The notes beneath the pieces are model-generated. The model made no database searches and was not told the origin of the DNA. It worked only from the letters and a program-made list of their open reading frames with translations. DNA of 64,000 bases. It comes from Hyparrhenia diplandra (taxonomy: Eukaryota > Streptophyta > Magnoliopsida > Poales > Poaceae). The stretch lies in the NCBI GenBank assembly GCA_015847255.1, contig JADLZK010009303.1, positions 62,001 through 126,000 of the forward strand, read 5' to 3'. Positions 35,381-48,060 of this stretch are shown in pieces; position 1 is the first letter of the stretch; the number at the start of each line of letters is the position of its first letter. Both the position numbers and the translations under genes were made by a program.

Positions 35381-37900
35381 TATCAATATAATATAATACT
35401 ATCTACTACACCTATAAGAGTATCCCCCACTAGGGGCTAATTTAGGAGTTCTCAGGGACGTGATTGGTCCACCTCAGCGAATTTTCAGTTATCCAACGAA
35501 TCCCACCTCCATTCATCCTATGCCAACGCTGCCCGCCGCCCTTCTGCCATGCATGCATCGGTGCTGGTCGATTTCTGGAACGTCAAGAGGCTGTTGTGAT
35601 CCACTTACCTCTCTCAAGTAATCCTCGTCACCATCCTCTTCCCCTTCCATTTGGTAACTGATCGTAGTGTTAAAAATAGCGCCACCAACTCACTCCAGCA
35701 CTCGGCCATCAAGAGTCTTTTTGTATTCATGCAAGAAGGTTGAAACTGATATGGCCATTAACCTTCCCAGGCTATATATATCTAAACAGCTGGGTGGGCG
35801 CAAATCCTCCCTCAGCAATCGACGATTGTGGCCTCGCCCTGGTGGCGACGTATGCGGTAGGTGCATATGGATCCAAGGACCGGATGACCAGCGGCAGTAG
35901 GAGCAAAGGCACGGCGCCGGCAGCACACAACAGCGGTGGGGAGGATATGACGATGACTCGAGAAGCAAAGAACCGAATCCCGCAGCTGAACCAGGTTGGA
36001 TGCGGTATTATACGTTGAGAAATTAACACTTCGTGTATATCTAAAAACCAGAACTATCGTACACGCTCTCTGATAGATGCCTGCTCCTGGACCTGCCGGT
36101 AATTTAAAGTGGATTTCATTAGTATGGAGTTTTAATACTTTATTCGGGGTGCTGCTTACTACTTCCGATTTGTATGTATATGGTATTGACCGTTTGATTC
36201 CAATGAGCAAGTTTATATTATATCCGCACATACACATAACATCATCTTTCATATATCTATATTTAATCCTCTACGTTTTTTCCTCCTTTGGCACCTGATG
36301 AACAAATGGTTCATGTGATCTGAAATTGCTATTCAATTTTACTTAACTTTCTCAGTCCAATCTCCTTCATACCCACGGCAACGCACCCACCATGCACAAC
36401 AATGGAAGAAAAAAGGCCTCCTGACAATGGGCTGCAGTGCCAAAAAAAATTCAGCGACCATTCTTTTTGTTTGGATATGGAAGTTATTGTTTAATCATGG
36501 ATGCTCTTCATTGTGTGATTTCCATTTAGATTGATAAACATGTATGTAGATACTCCTCTAGATTTTCTTGAAGTTGACAAACACCGAATGTATGTTGGAT
36601 GATCAGAAAGTTAGTATTTTCTCAGATCTATTCCGCAAACTGATAATTTTTATGTTGTACATTATGTTCTAAATATTATCCTCCATAGGTTAATGATATG
36701 TTTACTTTGATGAAGTTGAAGATATAAGATTAACATGATGCCTTTTCTTTAGTTCATTATTGAAATTACTTTTAAATTACTTTTAGCTAGGCTAAAATTA
36801 CTTTTTGACACCAGAAAGAACGCGGGGAATCCCACTAGTTACTTAAGTGTTATGTTCCCACAACACATTCAGTTGCCAATATGGTGACTACTTACACTCA
36901 TTGGGTGTACACAACAAAAGGTCTCAACCCTTGGGTATGCAAATCCCCAATATTGTCTCAACCGTCTACTGAATTCTTTTATACTACATCCTAACCAAGG
37001 ATAATCTAGCTAGAAGACATTGCAATGTAAGTCTAGCTTGTTGTTTTTGCATGAGACAATCCAACATCTCTTCTATGATTCTCATTATACTTATTTCCTC
37101 TAGCGTTCCTTGCATATTGTGTTTGGTAGAATTCCTTCTAGTAATATAAACCACCTTTCTAATGATTGGACAAAATTAATTAGGGGGACACAAAGGACAA
37201 CCTAAAGTTATTGATAGGTGCAACAATAAATTGTTGGGCAATTTAGCTCACAAGGAATGATTCAATTTTTAATAACTGCCATAAAAAACTTTTCTCCAGA
37301 TAATTGTGAGCTCATTCTTCTTCGGGACTTGTTTGCATGCAAGTGTATATATCTCAATTGGATTATTCCAACACATGTGAATTGAGACGTACACTTAATC
37401 TAAACAAGGTCTCAATGAAAAAGTATGAAGCCAAAACTCTTTCCATTATCTAAAAGAAATATATTTCAGTGATCCGTGAGCTAATAACTAATCGTGTCAA
37501 TAATCGACACACAAAAGAGTTTATAGTTCGTAAGATAATTCTTTGTGCGAATACAATTTTAGCTCTTTTCGAATGTTGTTGTAAGCTGTTTATGCATTTT
37601 TTTTTTTTTTGTTCCGTTACTGATATAGTACTAGTAGTTAATGGGCTGGATGTTCGCATGTTCGCAGTGGGCCGTTTCACGCTTGATGGGCGATCTCACT
37701 TCCGAGTTCCGAGCTCCCAGTTCGAAGACGCAACTGTAAATCCCAACAGACGAGTGAAGGAGCCATGGCCTATGCTAATTTGCAGTAAACTTATTATGCT
37801 AGTTGAAGTGAACGGGGCAGTTTTATGCTAGTTGTTGCAGGCTCTCAGCGTATATATTTACAATTGAAGTTAACGGGGCAGTTTTACATCCTTTACACAC
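35381..37900. other. Intergenic, AT-rich, no gene seen
   Basis: Frames at 35740-36250 are open on both strands and match nothing. Probably decayed transposons. Confidence 0.4.
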
Positions 37901-38017
37901 ACACCCAAAAAAAAAAAACGATCATGACTGCAGTCACAGTCACAGATGAGAGAACGTCCAGAAACAAAATTGTCCACTCTTCACAAGCACTATACAGTTA
38001 GTCTTCGTGGCTTCCCG

Positions 38018-38667
38018 CTATTGAGTGTCGTGCTGCCCGGCCCCGGCTTCAACATGCACCTGAAGCTGCCCAGCCTCCGCCGCCCTGTCCGTGTCCGGCA
38101 GGGAGGTCGAGGGTTTGGCGGCGAACGGCGCCCGCCTGCACGTGGGGCACGTCTGCCGCGCGGCGAGCCAGCGGTCGATGCACCTGACGTGGAAGCCGTG
38201 GTTGCAGTGCGGCAGCGCGCGCACGCGGTCCCCTTGCTGGAACTCGGTGAGGCAGATGGCGCATTCCGCCGCGCCACAGCCAGTGAGCTCCACCTCGCAG
38301 GAGTAGACTATCCACGGGGGCAGCCCGGTTCGCTGCCCGCGCTTCCTCCTGGGCCCGGCCTGGCAGGAGGAGGAGGAGGATGCTGCCGCCGACGACGCAT
38401 CCCCGCCGCCGCCGGGGGCTCGTCGTCCTGGCCGTAGCACACGCGGCGCGTGACGCGGAACGCGCACCGGACCACCGCGTGCACCGCGAGCACCACCACC
38501 AGGCCGCACAGGAGTAGCGACAGCACCGTGATCACCGTCGTGTTCAGCGAGCTGAAGGGCGCCACTGCGTGCGCGTGGTGCGCGACAGGTACCTGATGCG
38601 CCGCCGCCGGTCCCCGCCGACGACGGGGCGGCCGCGGTGGCGGCGTGCGACAGTAGCCTTCTTGCAT
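38018..38667 (-). CDS. ATL-type RING-H2 E3 ubiquitin ligase, one frameshift
   Basis: Membrane-anchored ubiquitin ligase. From ATG 38667 (MQEGYCRT) the frame encodes a hydrophobic segment (VITVLSLLLCGLVVVLAVHA, residues about 45-65), the ATL mark of one N-terminal membrane helix, and basic residues after it. The RING lies in the neighbouring frame: the GLPPWIVYS motif (GLD equivalent), then CAICLTEF...LPHCNHGFHVRC...CPTCR, with the C-x2-C, C-x-H-x2-H-x2-C and C-x2-C spacing of RING-H2. The two frames join if the plus-strand run CCCC at 38401-38404 had one more C, giving about 216 aa without introns, normal for ATLs. An alternative start at 38689 (MSVEQELHARR) would need a second shift. Closest to the ATL79/80 group by layout. 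Confidence 0.85.
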
Positions 38668-38780
38668 GCAACTCCTGTTCGACGCTCATCTTGTCGAGCT
38701 GTAACGCAGATCGAGGAGCGCTGGTGGTGGTGTAGTGTGAGTGTGAGAGTGTTCTCTCGTGGCACGGCGTGGGGAAGGGG

Positions 38781-38790
38781 TTTTTATAGG
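38781..38790 (-). promoter_or_regulatory. TATA box of the ATL gene
   Basis: Minus strand CCTATAAAAA, about 115 bp upstream of ATG 38667. Confidence 0.75.
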
Positions 38791-38799
38791 AACGTGGGA

Positions 38800-40084
38800 G
38801 GCGACAGTAAGTCAGTAAAGATATTTCGGGTCACCGTCAGTGGATTATTTATTAGCGGCAAATCCAAAATGAGGTTTAGCTTAACATGCAAGATGGACTG
38901 GTCGATCGATTCTAAACTAATGGAACGCGTGGGTTAATGGAGATAACATCGAGCTAGTAATGGAGATAAGATACACCTCACTAGCTAGCTAGACACCTGA
39001 TGAATGAACCCATGCATTTGGGCGGCACAATTCATTGATTGATGAAGCTTTTTCTTTGACTATATATATAATTAAGAATCCAATCTTGCAAAAGGAATGA
39101 AGTGCCTCATACCAACACGTTTTTTTGTACCCGCTTCATATTTAGATTACTCGTCGATCTGAGGTTTTTACAGTCCATCATCAGTCTGAAAAACGAAGAC
39201 TAACTACTGTCTAGTACGTATATCAGAGGAGGGTGTGTGTTACGACGTTGTAAAAGATGATGAAGCGCTACGGCTACAATGAAATGGGCACTGTTGTAAG
39301 TGTGATCAATGAGTGATCACGTACACCAGATGAAGACGAGAGCTCAACAAACACCCACAGATTGCGTGCTTAAGCAGACTTTTGTAAGACCAAAATGCGC
39401 TCGCTGAAACGAACGAAGGCCGAGCGCCAGACCGCACTCACGCTCATCATTAGCGACTAAATAAATAAATAATGTAAGTTCAAAAATATGGTCGACATGA
39501 TACGGCTTACGGCCCAGTGGAGCCTGCACTAACTGCGACCCGTCGGCGCGTGGGAGAGGGACACCTGGCTGCGGAGGAGCCACGGTGTCGATGACTTGTC
39601 AATGCGCGGCTGGTCCGTCGCTGCCGCGTAGGATTGTTGTCCGTCCGACGTGTCTGTATATAACGTTCCTGCGCGTCGGCGATTGGGCTCTGTGGGCGTG
39701 AGCACGCTACGGCTGTGGAGTTGTGGGCTGGCCCGGCTGGGCTATTATATTAAGAAAAACAGTATGGGCCTTTGTATCCAGGCAACTCGGCTACTTGCAG
39801 AATGGAGTTGGGCAAAGGATTTTTATTTTAAGCCACATAGCATTGCTTATCTCTCATCATTCAAATGTGCTAAGCTTTGTTCTAGACTACTTTTTTTTAG
39901 AGTTCAAGGGTGGCCCCTGGCCTTTATTATATTGCAAAGACCAAAACATTTAAGTTCATTACATCTCACAGCCACATGCTGGATTTAGCCTGAGCATTCA
40001 CGCTCTCCCAGTTCAGTTCAGCAATCTAAACAAACGCCACTAGTTAAGTTTTCCAACATTTTATCACATATTCGTTATAATGCA
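38800..40084. other. Intergenic, no gene seen
   Basis: Contains the LINE 3' end at 39893; otherwise unassigned. Confidence 0.4.
39893..39960 (-). mobile_element. LINE 3'-end fragment
   Basis: Minus strand: ATATAATAAAGGCCAGGGGC, CACCCTTGAACTCT and eight A, with GGCCAGGGGCCACC able to form a stem, like the other LINE ends in the window. No target-site duplication found. Confidence 0.45.
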
Positions 40085-40086
40085 TA

Positions 40087-40325
40087 CTCCCTCCGTTCCA
40101 AAATAAACGACGTTTTGGGTTTTCGTACCACAAGTTTGACTCGATTTGTAGAAAATACGTAGAAGATTTAAATCTTTAAATAAATTTGTTAAAAAACTAG
40201 ATCAAAAGATCTTTCCAATGATACTAATTATGTAATATAAATATTAATTCTATTTTAATATATAATTACCGATAAATGTTTTTCGGGAAACGAAAAAACG
40301 TCATTTATTTTGGGGACGGAGGTAG
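40087..40325. mobile_element. Stowaway MITE
   Basis: TA at 40085-40086 and 40326-40327. Termini CTCCCTCCGTTCCAAAATAA and TTATTTTGGGGACGGAGGTAG shortened: inverted over about 20 bp. 239 bp. Confidence 0.9.
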
Positions 40326-40329
40326 TACA

Positions 40330-43160
40330 TCACTTCGCCGACCTTTAGGGGCGATCTATCACTTCCTCTTGTGATTTGCCGACGACGACGAGACCACCGG
40401 CGTCTAGCGTGGAGCCCATGCGCAAGGTCCGATAAGACGATAGTGGCCGACAATCTCGATTCCTCGGCCGTCGCATCCAAGTTTGGACCAGGCGCGTGTT
40501 AAGCGTCGTGCACTATTATGCTGTCCGACGGGATGGCCGACAAGCCGATTCCTCGGCCGTCCATCCTGTCCGCGGCGGTGAAGCGTCGTGATCCGCGGGA
40601 GCTGGCCATCCGTGTCCATGAAACTCAAATGAAACTCAAATGAGAAAGGAAAGAAATTCAAATAGAAATTCTTTTGTTGGGTCCAATCGTCTAGATGCAA
40701 AAGTGCAAGAGTTTTCGGATATGGGCTTGGTTAATTTGCAAAAAGTTTTATGTTCACTTTACAAAAGTATTTTTCTTTATCTTTTTCCTTTATTGTATTT
40801 AAATAGTTAAAATTTTTGGGGAGTGAAATATGTCAAACTGTTGGAGATGAAGTGTTTTTTTTACTTACATATACTTTTAAGAGTCGGCAAATCACAAGAT
40901 TTTTCAATTAGAATTTGGCAAAGTCTTGAAGATGCTCTTAGTGGTATTGTTATTAACTTATTTAAATGTCATGTTTTTGTAGGATTATATCAAAAATGCT
41001 TTTTTTATTGATGACGTAGAAATGCGTAAGACATTCATGGAGTAATCAAGCCCATTGCAGACGCAAGGTCTCTTATGGGGAAAAATGTGCGTGGGACACC
41101 GGAAAATACCTCATGCGCTTTGATCGAGCGAGGCAGAGCACATACACTCTAGTTTAATGGTCCATTGTCCTCCATGATTCAGGGTACTGTTTGGATGGAC
41201 GTTTCCCATTAGTGACAATAGCTGCATGTAGGAGCAGCAGCAACAGGAGCAAGAGCAGCAGTTGCAGCCAAAGAGAAGTTAAGAAAACAAATGCGGGCTG
41301 TTGGTGATATAGTGCAAAAGGACATTAATTCAACTGATTCAGAATCTCAATTCTCTAATGGTCTATGACATCTGCTAAGACAACTAAGAAAAAAAATAAG
41401 ACAACTAAGCAAAACCACCTTCAAAATCGCTCCAGGGAGGTAAAATGTATGTTTGAAAAGTTGAGGGAGATGATTTCTCCGGTTTTGAAGCCGAGGAAAA
41501 ATGGACTTTAGTGAAAGTTGAAGGAGGAAGAGTATACTTTTTCCTGTTAGAATTGGGTGATGATTCGCAAGAATGGATTTGGGTTCACGCAAAAGCTTCC
41601 ACCAGAGGGCCTCTTGGGCTTAGTGGGTTTCTATTGGGCTACTGATTGACTGGACTGGGCCATATCATTTATTTTTATTCAGGAAGCATGCAGAGAGGAA
41701 CCATGCGGCTGTTTGTGCGTTTTTCGATTTTCAGTTTTGCAACTTCAAAACTATGAAGCAGAGATAATTAAAGCTTCTATTGAGTTTGACAGTTTGTCGT
41801 TTTTGTTTTAAAAAAGGATACGATTCTAAACGGAAACACCATCAGAGCCGTTGTCTGCTGCCTCAGGTACGGGATACCCTTGCAGTTGCACAGTGGCACG
41901 ACACACGGCGAGAGCGACCGCGATTGAGCGGTGCCCCAAACAATGAAACAAACAAAAAAGAACATCGCCATCGCGCGTTGAAGGCGGCAGGGCCGGAGAC
42001 GCGACTGCACGAACCCAGGCCATGTGATCGCCGGGGCCCGGAGAGCGGAGACCCGACCCTAGCTAGCGTGGTCCGCGGGGCGCGTCGTCCGCACCACCCG
42101 GCACCAGTACTCCGTACTTCCTCACCAGGCATGGTCGGCGGTTCGTGCCGCCGTCGCCAAACACACGGCCAATCCCATGGGCACCCAGCGCCCGTCGCCG
42201 GCTCCGGCACGTACGGTCGCAGCGTGGTCCAGATGGCCGCGTACCAGCTCCTCGCTGGGTCGGACCTCGGACTCGAGGCATGTCCATGTGAGTCCGCGAA
42301 GTTTTGTCAACGCGCTCGTGATGATGATCCTGCTGCAAAGCGCCGGTCTGTCGCGCTCGCTTGTCTCTGTTGATTCGGTTCTAAGAAAAATGCAGACTGT
42401 CACGTCGCTGCAGTGCTGGCACGGTTACGGTATGGTTAATGATCCCGGGAAGATCTGGTACCGTTGCACCAACACTGTGCACAACGCACCGATGCATGAA
42501 ACTCTTCAGTACCACAGTGACAGTGTAGCAGTGCATGTGCGATTCCCGATCACAGTACCATCTCCTGCCTTCTCCATGTTGGCGATATAAGTTTTTAACA
42601 TTCCAAACATCGCATCATATATTTTATATATGTTTTGTTTCCTCTCAACCTTTGTAGATTTCCTCACCAAGTTTTTAGCCAAGAGCTCCACTGTCGGGCG
42701 CCTTTTATTTCATTAAGGGAGGAAGAGTTTGCGATCTAAGGTCGACCGGCAACACCGTTCTATTTCGACCACCCTATTTCTAATGGATCTTACAACCCTG
42801 GATTACATAGTGAAGAATTTTGCGACCGGATAAACTATCTGAGCATCAAACTCTAACCAAAAGGCGGCCCAACTTCCTGTTCCCAGCGGAGTAGGCCTCA
42901 ACTCTACCTTTTTTCCTGGGGCGGAGTTTGTGCCGTTGGACCTGTTTGGCATGTAAGTTTGGGAACAAAGCTACAAAAGGTGGAGCGAGCTGCTCCAAAC
43001 AGGCCCTTTGAATTCGTGTATAAGATTGCCCTACTATACTAGCAACGTGTGCAAGGATTCGGCAGGAGAGGTGATTATTGTAAGCTTTGCTAAGCATGGG
43101 GATCTAGTGTACTTGTGTGTGTGTATGTGTCATAGCAAGAAAGACGTCATTTTCAGTCTC
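40330..43160. other. Intergenic, no gene recognised
   Basis: The moderately GC-rich part at 41850-42400 has frames on both strands with no family match. Another CTTAATGAAATAAAAGGCGC (minus strand, near 42700) looks like a LINE end. Confidence 0.4.
41377..41409 (+). mobile_element. Tail-only retroposon (9-bp insert)
   Basis: AAGACAACTAAG at 41377-41388 and 41398-41409, separated by AAAAAAAAT. The insert is almost pure A, so polymerase slippage or a small tandem duplication is also possible. Confidence 0.4.
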
Positions 43161-43167
43161 TCTTTTT

Positions 43168-43560
43168 TTTTTTTCCTCGATCGGGCCATTCACCCGTATT
43201 TCATTAAGAGGAGGAAAACCAAATCCAAATACAAACATAGTCCTAGATGCCGAGTGGACATCAAAGACAAAATAAAAGCAAAAAGCAAAAACAAACAGCC
43301 TAACTACCGGAAGTCAACTAAAGCGATTACATGATGAACATGTTAGTTTTACCGGACCGGAGGACCAACAAGGACACAATCAAACGATGCGCCCGTTTCT
43401 TGCCCCAGAAGGAAGGCCTCCATGGCCTCCCCTGTTCTCCTCAAAGCAAGAGGCCCCGTGAAGGCAACCCGCAACTCATCAAAGGAGACCGCTGCGTCTT
43501 CATGTTCGGCCTCGACATCGATCCCGATTTTCTTCAAAGAAGACCCTCCTAGTTTGAGCC
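43168..43560 (-). mobile_element. LINE 3' fragment
   Basis: Minus strand ends CTTAATGAAATACGGGTG, AATGGCCCGATCGAGG and a poly(A) of about 11. Left-hand sequence to about 43560 is of moderate GC with short frames. No clear target-site duplication; the 5' limit is uncertain. Confidence 0.5.
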
Positions 43561-43580
43561 TCCGGGTTTGGGTGTGCGTA

Positions 43581-43601
43581 CCCTAAACCCTAAACCCTAA
43601 A
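43581..43601 (+). repeat. Short interstitial telomere-like repeat
   Basis: Three perfect units of CCCTAAA, the plant telomere motif. Confidence 0.9.
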
Positions 43602-43645
43602 TGTTGTGTATTGACATATCCTCAATGGAAAGGATAATTCTAGTT

Positions 43646-43682
43646 TACTACCATGTATTTTTTTTATAAATACTACCATGTA
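43646..43682 (-). mobile_element. Tail-only retroposon (13-bp insert)
   Basis: Perfect 12-bp repeat TACTACCATGTA at 43646-43657 and 43671-43682. The 13 bp between read TTTATAAAAAAAA on the minus strand. Confidence 0.65.
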
Positions 43683-44260
43683 ATTATGTATCACACCCAG
43701 CTATTGGCCTCATGAGCAGATTGCCAAGCATATATATATAAATAAAAATAGAACACTGATGCTGACGCTGGACTACCTGCATGATGCTATGACGCCTACA
43801 TATATATATATATTGCAGACAATATCATTATATCATGCACAAGTTATTCCTCCATCCTCCACATCCTAATCTGTCGTGCCAGTGCAACGCTAGGCAACAA
43901 ATGAATATCCAGAGGCCAGGTTTGTTGCTTGCGCGCCCACGCACTGCACTGTACCTGCCGCCTCCGTGCATATATATCGTCTGCGGATCGGACTGCGTGC
44001 TTGCACGAATGCCAGCGCATCGCCCTTGTCCTGTTGGCTCGATCCAACCGATTCATCGTGACATCGTCCATGCACGTACGTCCTTCAACGTCCCAATCAA
44101 TGCCTGTGGTTGTTCAACCATTGCGCTAGCTCTAGGAGCAGCTTGTAGCCACTCATCATCATCCATCCCGGCCTGCATTACTGCGTTGCCTGCCCATTTT
44201 TCCTCCCCACGGAGCAATCGATTAGAATGCATGTATAAGGCCCAGCCGTGATTGTTCAGG

Positions 44261-44695
44261 GAGTAAAATGCTTAAAAGGTCCTCAAACTATTTCCTCCTC
44301 TCATCCTACGCCCTCGGACTTTTAAATCGATTAAGTAGGCCCTCAAACTATTGAAAAAATTTCATTTCACCCCTCAAACTTTTAAACAACTATCTAGGCC
44401 CCTCATCGCCCACGCGCAGTCGGGGTTTGTGCCACGTACGCCTCGATTTGGTCACAGGAGGCGCTACGTGGCCAGCCAAAGATGCTAGATAAGGACCTAG
44501 ATATTCGATTTGAAAGTTTGAGGACGTCGATGAGAGGGGTAAATAGTTTGAGGACCTAGGTAGTTGGTTTGAAAGTTTGAGGACGTAGATGGGAGGAGGT
44601 GAATAGTTTGAGGACTTAGGTAGTTAGTTTGAAAGTTGAAGGACGAAACGGAGGAGGCTTAATAATAGTTTGAGGACCCATGGTGCATTTTACTC
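44261..44695. mobile_element. Mutator-type MITE with internal tandem repeats
   Basis: Nine-base duplication TTGTTCAGG at 44252-44260 and 44696-44704, the size made by Mutator transposases. Terminal repeats GAGTAAAATGC and GCATTTTACTC continue into AGGTCCTCAAACTAT / ATAGTTTGAGGACC. The right half (44500-44650) repeats a unit of about 60 bp (GTTTGAAAGTTTGAGGACGT, AATAGTTTGAGGAC) nearly three times. No transposase. Confidence 0.88.
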
Positions 44696-44704
44696 TTGTT
44701 CAGG

Positions 44705-46600
44705 CAAGCTGCGTCGTCTGCGTGCAAAAACAGTCAAAGCACGCACTGAGAGGAAGAGGAGTGTAGCTTAAGCAAGCTACTAGTGATGTACTAGCCACTC
44801 GCAGTCACAGCTAGGCGAGAGAACAAAATCATGGAAGCAACCACCAGTGATCGAGACTGTGGACGACTGAGCTATCAGCTACTATGCCTCCATCTCTGTG
44901 CATGTGTGCTCTGTAGTGTAACAGCGTGAGAAGAAACACTGTTGCTGAATCGATCCATCCATCAGGTAGATCTGATCTGACGTCTATATGGTCACTGCAA
45001 ACTCTAATTAACATGGTTACACAAACACTTATATATTTGGGAAACTTAATAGTCATATTTTTTAGGCTACTGATTGCAAAGACAGATTCCTGAAAGTAGT
45101 CATCTTTTAAAATTCTTTCTTATGCGATTTGTACTACCATTTTTCTATCACAAGTAGAAGTGCAGAACCCGTACAGTAGTGTAAGTGACTAAATAAAGAA
45201 GAGAACAAGTGAACAGCCACTACAGGAGTACGTATACCGACAGCAATAGTGGCACATCGATCAATCAATAATGCACGAATCATTGGTCAAGTGATCGTAT
45301 ATAGAGAAAGTACACCGGGCTTCCCCGACCTGACGACAGCACGATTGAACGAACAACATCGTAGATTCGTATGTACTCTGCTGCTTGTCAGACAATCAAT
45401 GAAGTTAGTATATGACTCCTGTCTAGATTCGTCGCCTGTCGCCAATCCATGTGCTGTGAATTTATTAATTAATATGTAATTATTATACTAATAATAAATC
45501 CTTCTTCGGTTTGTGCAAAAACAACAAATTTGAAGGAGGGCCTAGTTGTTGCAACTTAGGCGTGTTGAATTGATAAAATGTTGTTTGCAAAGCTTAAAAC
45601 CTGGAAAATAAGTTTGCTTAGGATAATTCATTCCGTGTGTGCCTGACATTGTAGTGCATCGTCGACCGTTCGGCGATGTTTCAGCTGTATGAACGGACTG
45701 AAATCTCCTAGTCTACAGTACTGTTGTTGGCGCGTCCGTGGGTACCCGGAACAGAACATTCAACTTTTCTGTCGACTGCACGAACACTTCCCTTTCGAGC
45801 TGATCTGTCCCAGGATTACCAATTCAATCAGTGCGTACATGCATCACGGTTTTTCTATTACCGTACGTACGTAGCCTACAATCATCACCGTTTTGTGTAG
45901 TTCAGCGAATTGCTTGTATTTCTGAATATAATGCCAATGACTGCTACTCGTCAGAATAGATGGCTGCTGATGCTCATCAGAACTCAGCTTATACCCAGAA
46001 TAATTGGTCAGAAATCATTGGTTAGTGGTCCGTCCACCCAGAATATACTACATACAGTTCTGCACCAATGCAACAACTTTGCATTCAGTATATCATCATC
46101 AAGTGCTATATATCCAGCCATAATGGTACAGTACAAAGTACAGTATGTATAAACACACAATACCAGTTCGATCATGACATGTAGTCTGAGTGGATCCCTG
46201 TCCACCGTGCCAGGACGTCGCTGGGTCGATCCGAGCAGCGCGCGGCGTTGATATCGCATCACAGGGACACGGTACACGAGCCGTAACAGTGCTTGGCCCC
46301 CAATCATAGCACGGCCGCCGGAGGCCGTGCAAGCAATCTATTCTCGTCGTGCGAGGCCGATGGATCGGCGGATCCGCCAGTATTAACTCGCGTGCTTGCG
46401 GGTTACGGCTAGACAGCACAGAGCAGGACGAAACGCAATCCAGGCAGGCGAGCTAGCTTCTCGCTGTGAACCCCGGCTTTGGCCTTGTCGACTTGTCACA
46501 GATCCCAGTCCCAGTCTCCCAGAGCCAGAGCTAGCTAGCAGGCTTGCTCGCACGAACAAGCAAGTCAAATTTGCAGTTGATGGTTCGGTTTACGCCCTTA
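44705..46600. other. Intergenic, no gene recognised
   Basis: Mixed composition, short frames only. Confidence 0.4.
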
Positions 46601-47848
46601 ATGGCGCATGATTAGGACCTGGTGCTGGAGGGAGATGCATGAGTGGATCGCGTAGCGGTTAGTGTACCTCATGGAGCCACATGGGGGCCGGGACTGGCCG
46701 CGGTTTTTCCATGCGCACAGCCGGCCGGCGACCGGGACTGTCCATCCAGAATGTACTGTGGGGTTGGAATGTACTGTCCCGGCTATCCCCATCCAAAGCA
46801 GAGACGACCTGCTGCAACTGCAACGCAACAAGAGGCTGGATACGGGTAAACGGACGGGCCTGGCAGCGCTGCGGCAAGTGGCTTGCCGAGACACGGGAGC
46901 CAGCCGTCCGCACCGCACGGTGGCCGGCGATGGATCGGTCGACGACCCACGGGCCACGGGCACATTCACCTGTCAGAGCCGTGTGCCGTGCGCGCCGGCC
47001 GGCCGCGAGGACACGGGACGGTTGGGTGCACCGTACGTGCAGCAATAAAGCATCACCAGGAAACGATGGCAACGGATCGGAGGAGCAGCAGTGCGTTGTC
47101 ACGTCGCCCTCGCTCTGCACTGTGCGCGTCCGTACGGTGGATCCATCGATCACCCTCCACCCACACCTCGTCGTGGTCGCGGCAGAATTCCCTGTTAGAT
47201 GCCGTGTCGTGGTATCAGGTTCCTGTATCAGGGCTACCTGCAGGACCCGCCGACGACGTACGGCCTCGCCGGGCGCCAGGAGAGGGGCCGAATTGACCCG
47301 CACAGTCCAGCGAGTATGCGAGTGCAGTGGCCACCCGCGACACACTGCCCTATGCGCCAGCACACGAGTCGACCGCATGGCGTTGCGTCCCGGGGGATTA
47401 ACCGTGTGTGTGACCGAGCAGATCCCGGCCCCCACCCACAGCAGCGTACCCGTCGAAGGGCCGACGGGGGCGGGCTCGGCTCTCCCTCGGGAAACCAATA
47501 ACAAAGTCGTGTGTAGGCGATCCCGAGGGATTTGCTTCCCCGCACCCCACCCAACCAGTCCGGAGGGCGGGCGCCTAGGATTTCACATGGCAGGCACGCC
47601 ACTGCGTTTGCGTTGCGTGGCGCCGCCACGTGAGCCCCCGGGCCACCGCTCCGGTGTCCCAGCCCGTCCGGCGATCACGGGCGCGACGTACGGCTCCGCC
47701 ACACCGACCACGCCTAGCAGGCCTGATCATCTCATCATTTCGACTCGCCGGCCGTCGATCGTAAACTCACATGCACATGCACGGCTGGAGCTGGACCAGG
47801 AACAGGAAACGCTCCCCGCCAGACGGCCAGAGCTACGATCGACCACCG
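46601..47848. other. GC-rich upstream region of the Dof gene
   Basis: Long frames are open here on both strands (for example 46681-47853 plus, 46659-47504 minus), but their products are low-complexity, match no family, and the plus one runs into the Dof TATA box. I read this as promoter-side DNA of high GC. Confidence 0.6.
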
Positions 47849-47856
47849 TATAAAAA
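47849..47856 (+). promoter_or_regulatory. TATA box of the Dof gene
   Basis: TATAAAAA about 205 bp upstream of the start codon, followed by a pyrimidine-rich leader. Confidence 0.8.
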
Positions 47857-48060
47857 CCCCAGCACCTCCTCTCCCTCTCGCCCTCGATCGCCCCACCTCC
47901 ATCCATCTCTCATCGAATCTCCCCAAGGTCACCTCCGACGATCCCTCTCACATCACAACATTCTTGGCCAAGATACTCCCAGCTGCTCGCTCGCTCCAAG
48001 CTCCATCTCTGACCCCCGCGCGCCTACGTACGTAGTGGTGGCCTAGCCGCCCTAGCAAAG

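Noticed and set aside
38018..38689. Single 223-codon frame as the whole ATL protein
   Set aside because: Its N-terminal half lacks the membrane helix, which lies in the neighbouring frame, so a frameshift explains the locus better.
42937..43009. Inverted CCTGTTTGG / CCAAACAGG as a MITE
   Set aside because: Only about 70 bp apart with no clear target-site duplication; ends too short to call.
46681..47853. 390-codon plus-strand open frame
   Set aside because: Overlaps the Dof TATA box, an equally long minus frame covers the same DNA, and the product is low-complexity with no family match. Best read as GC-rich promoter-side DNA.
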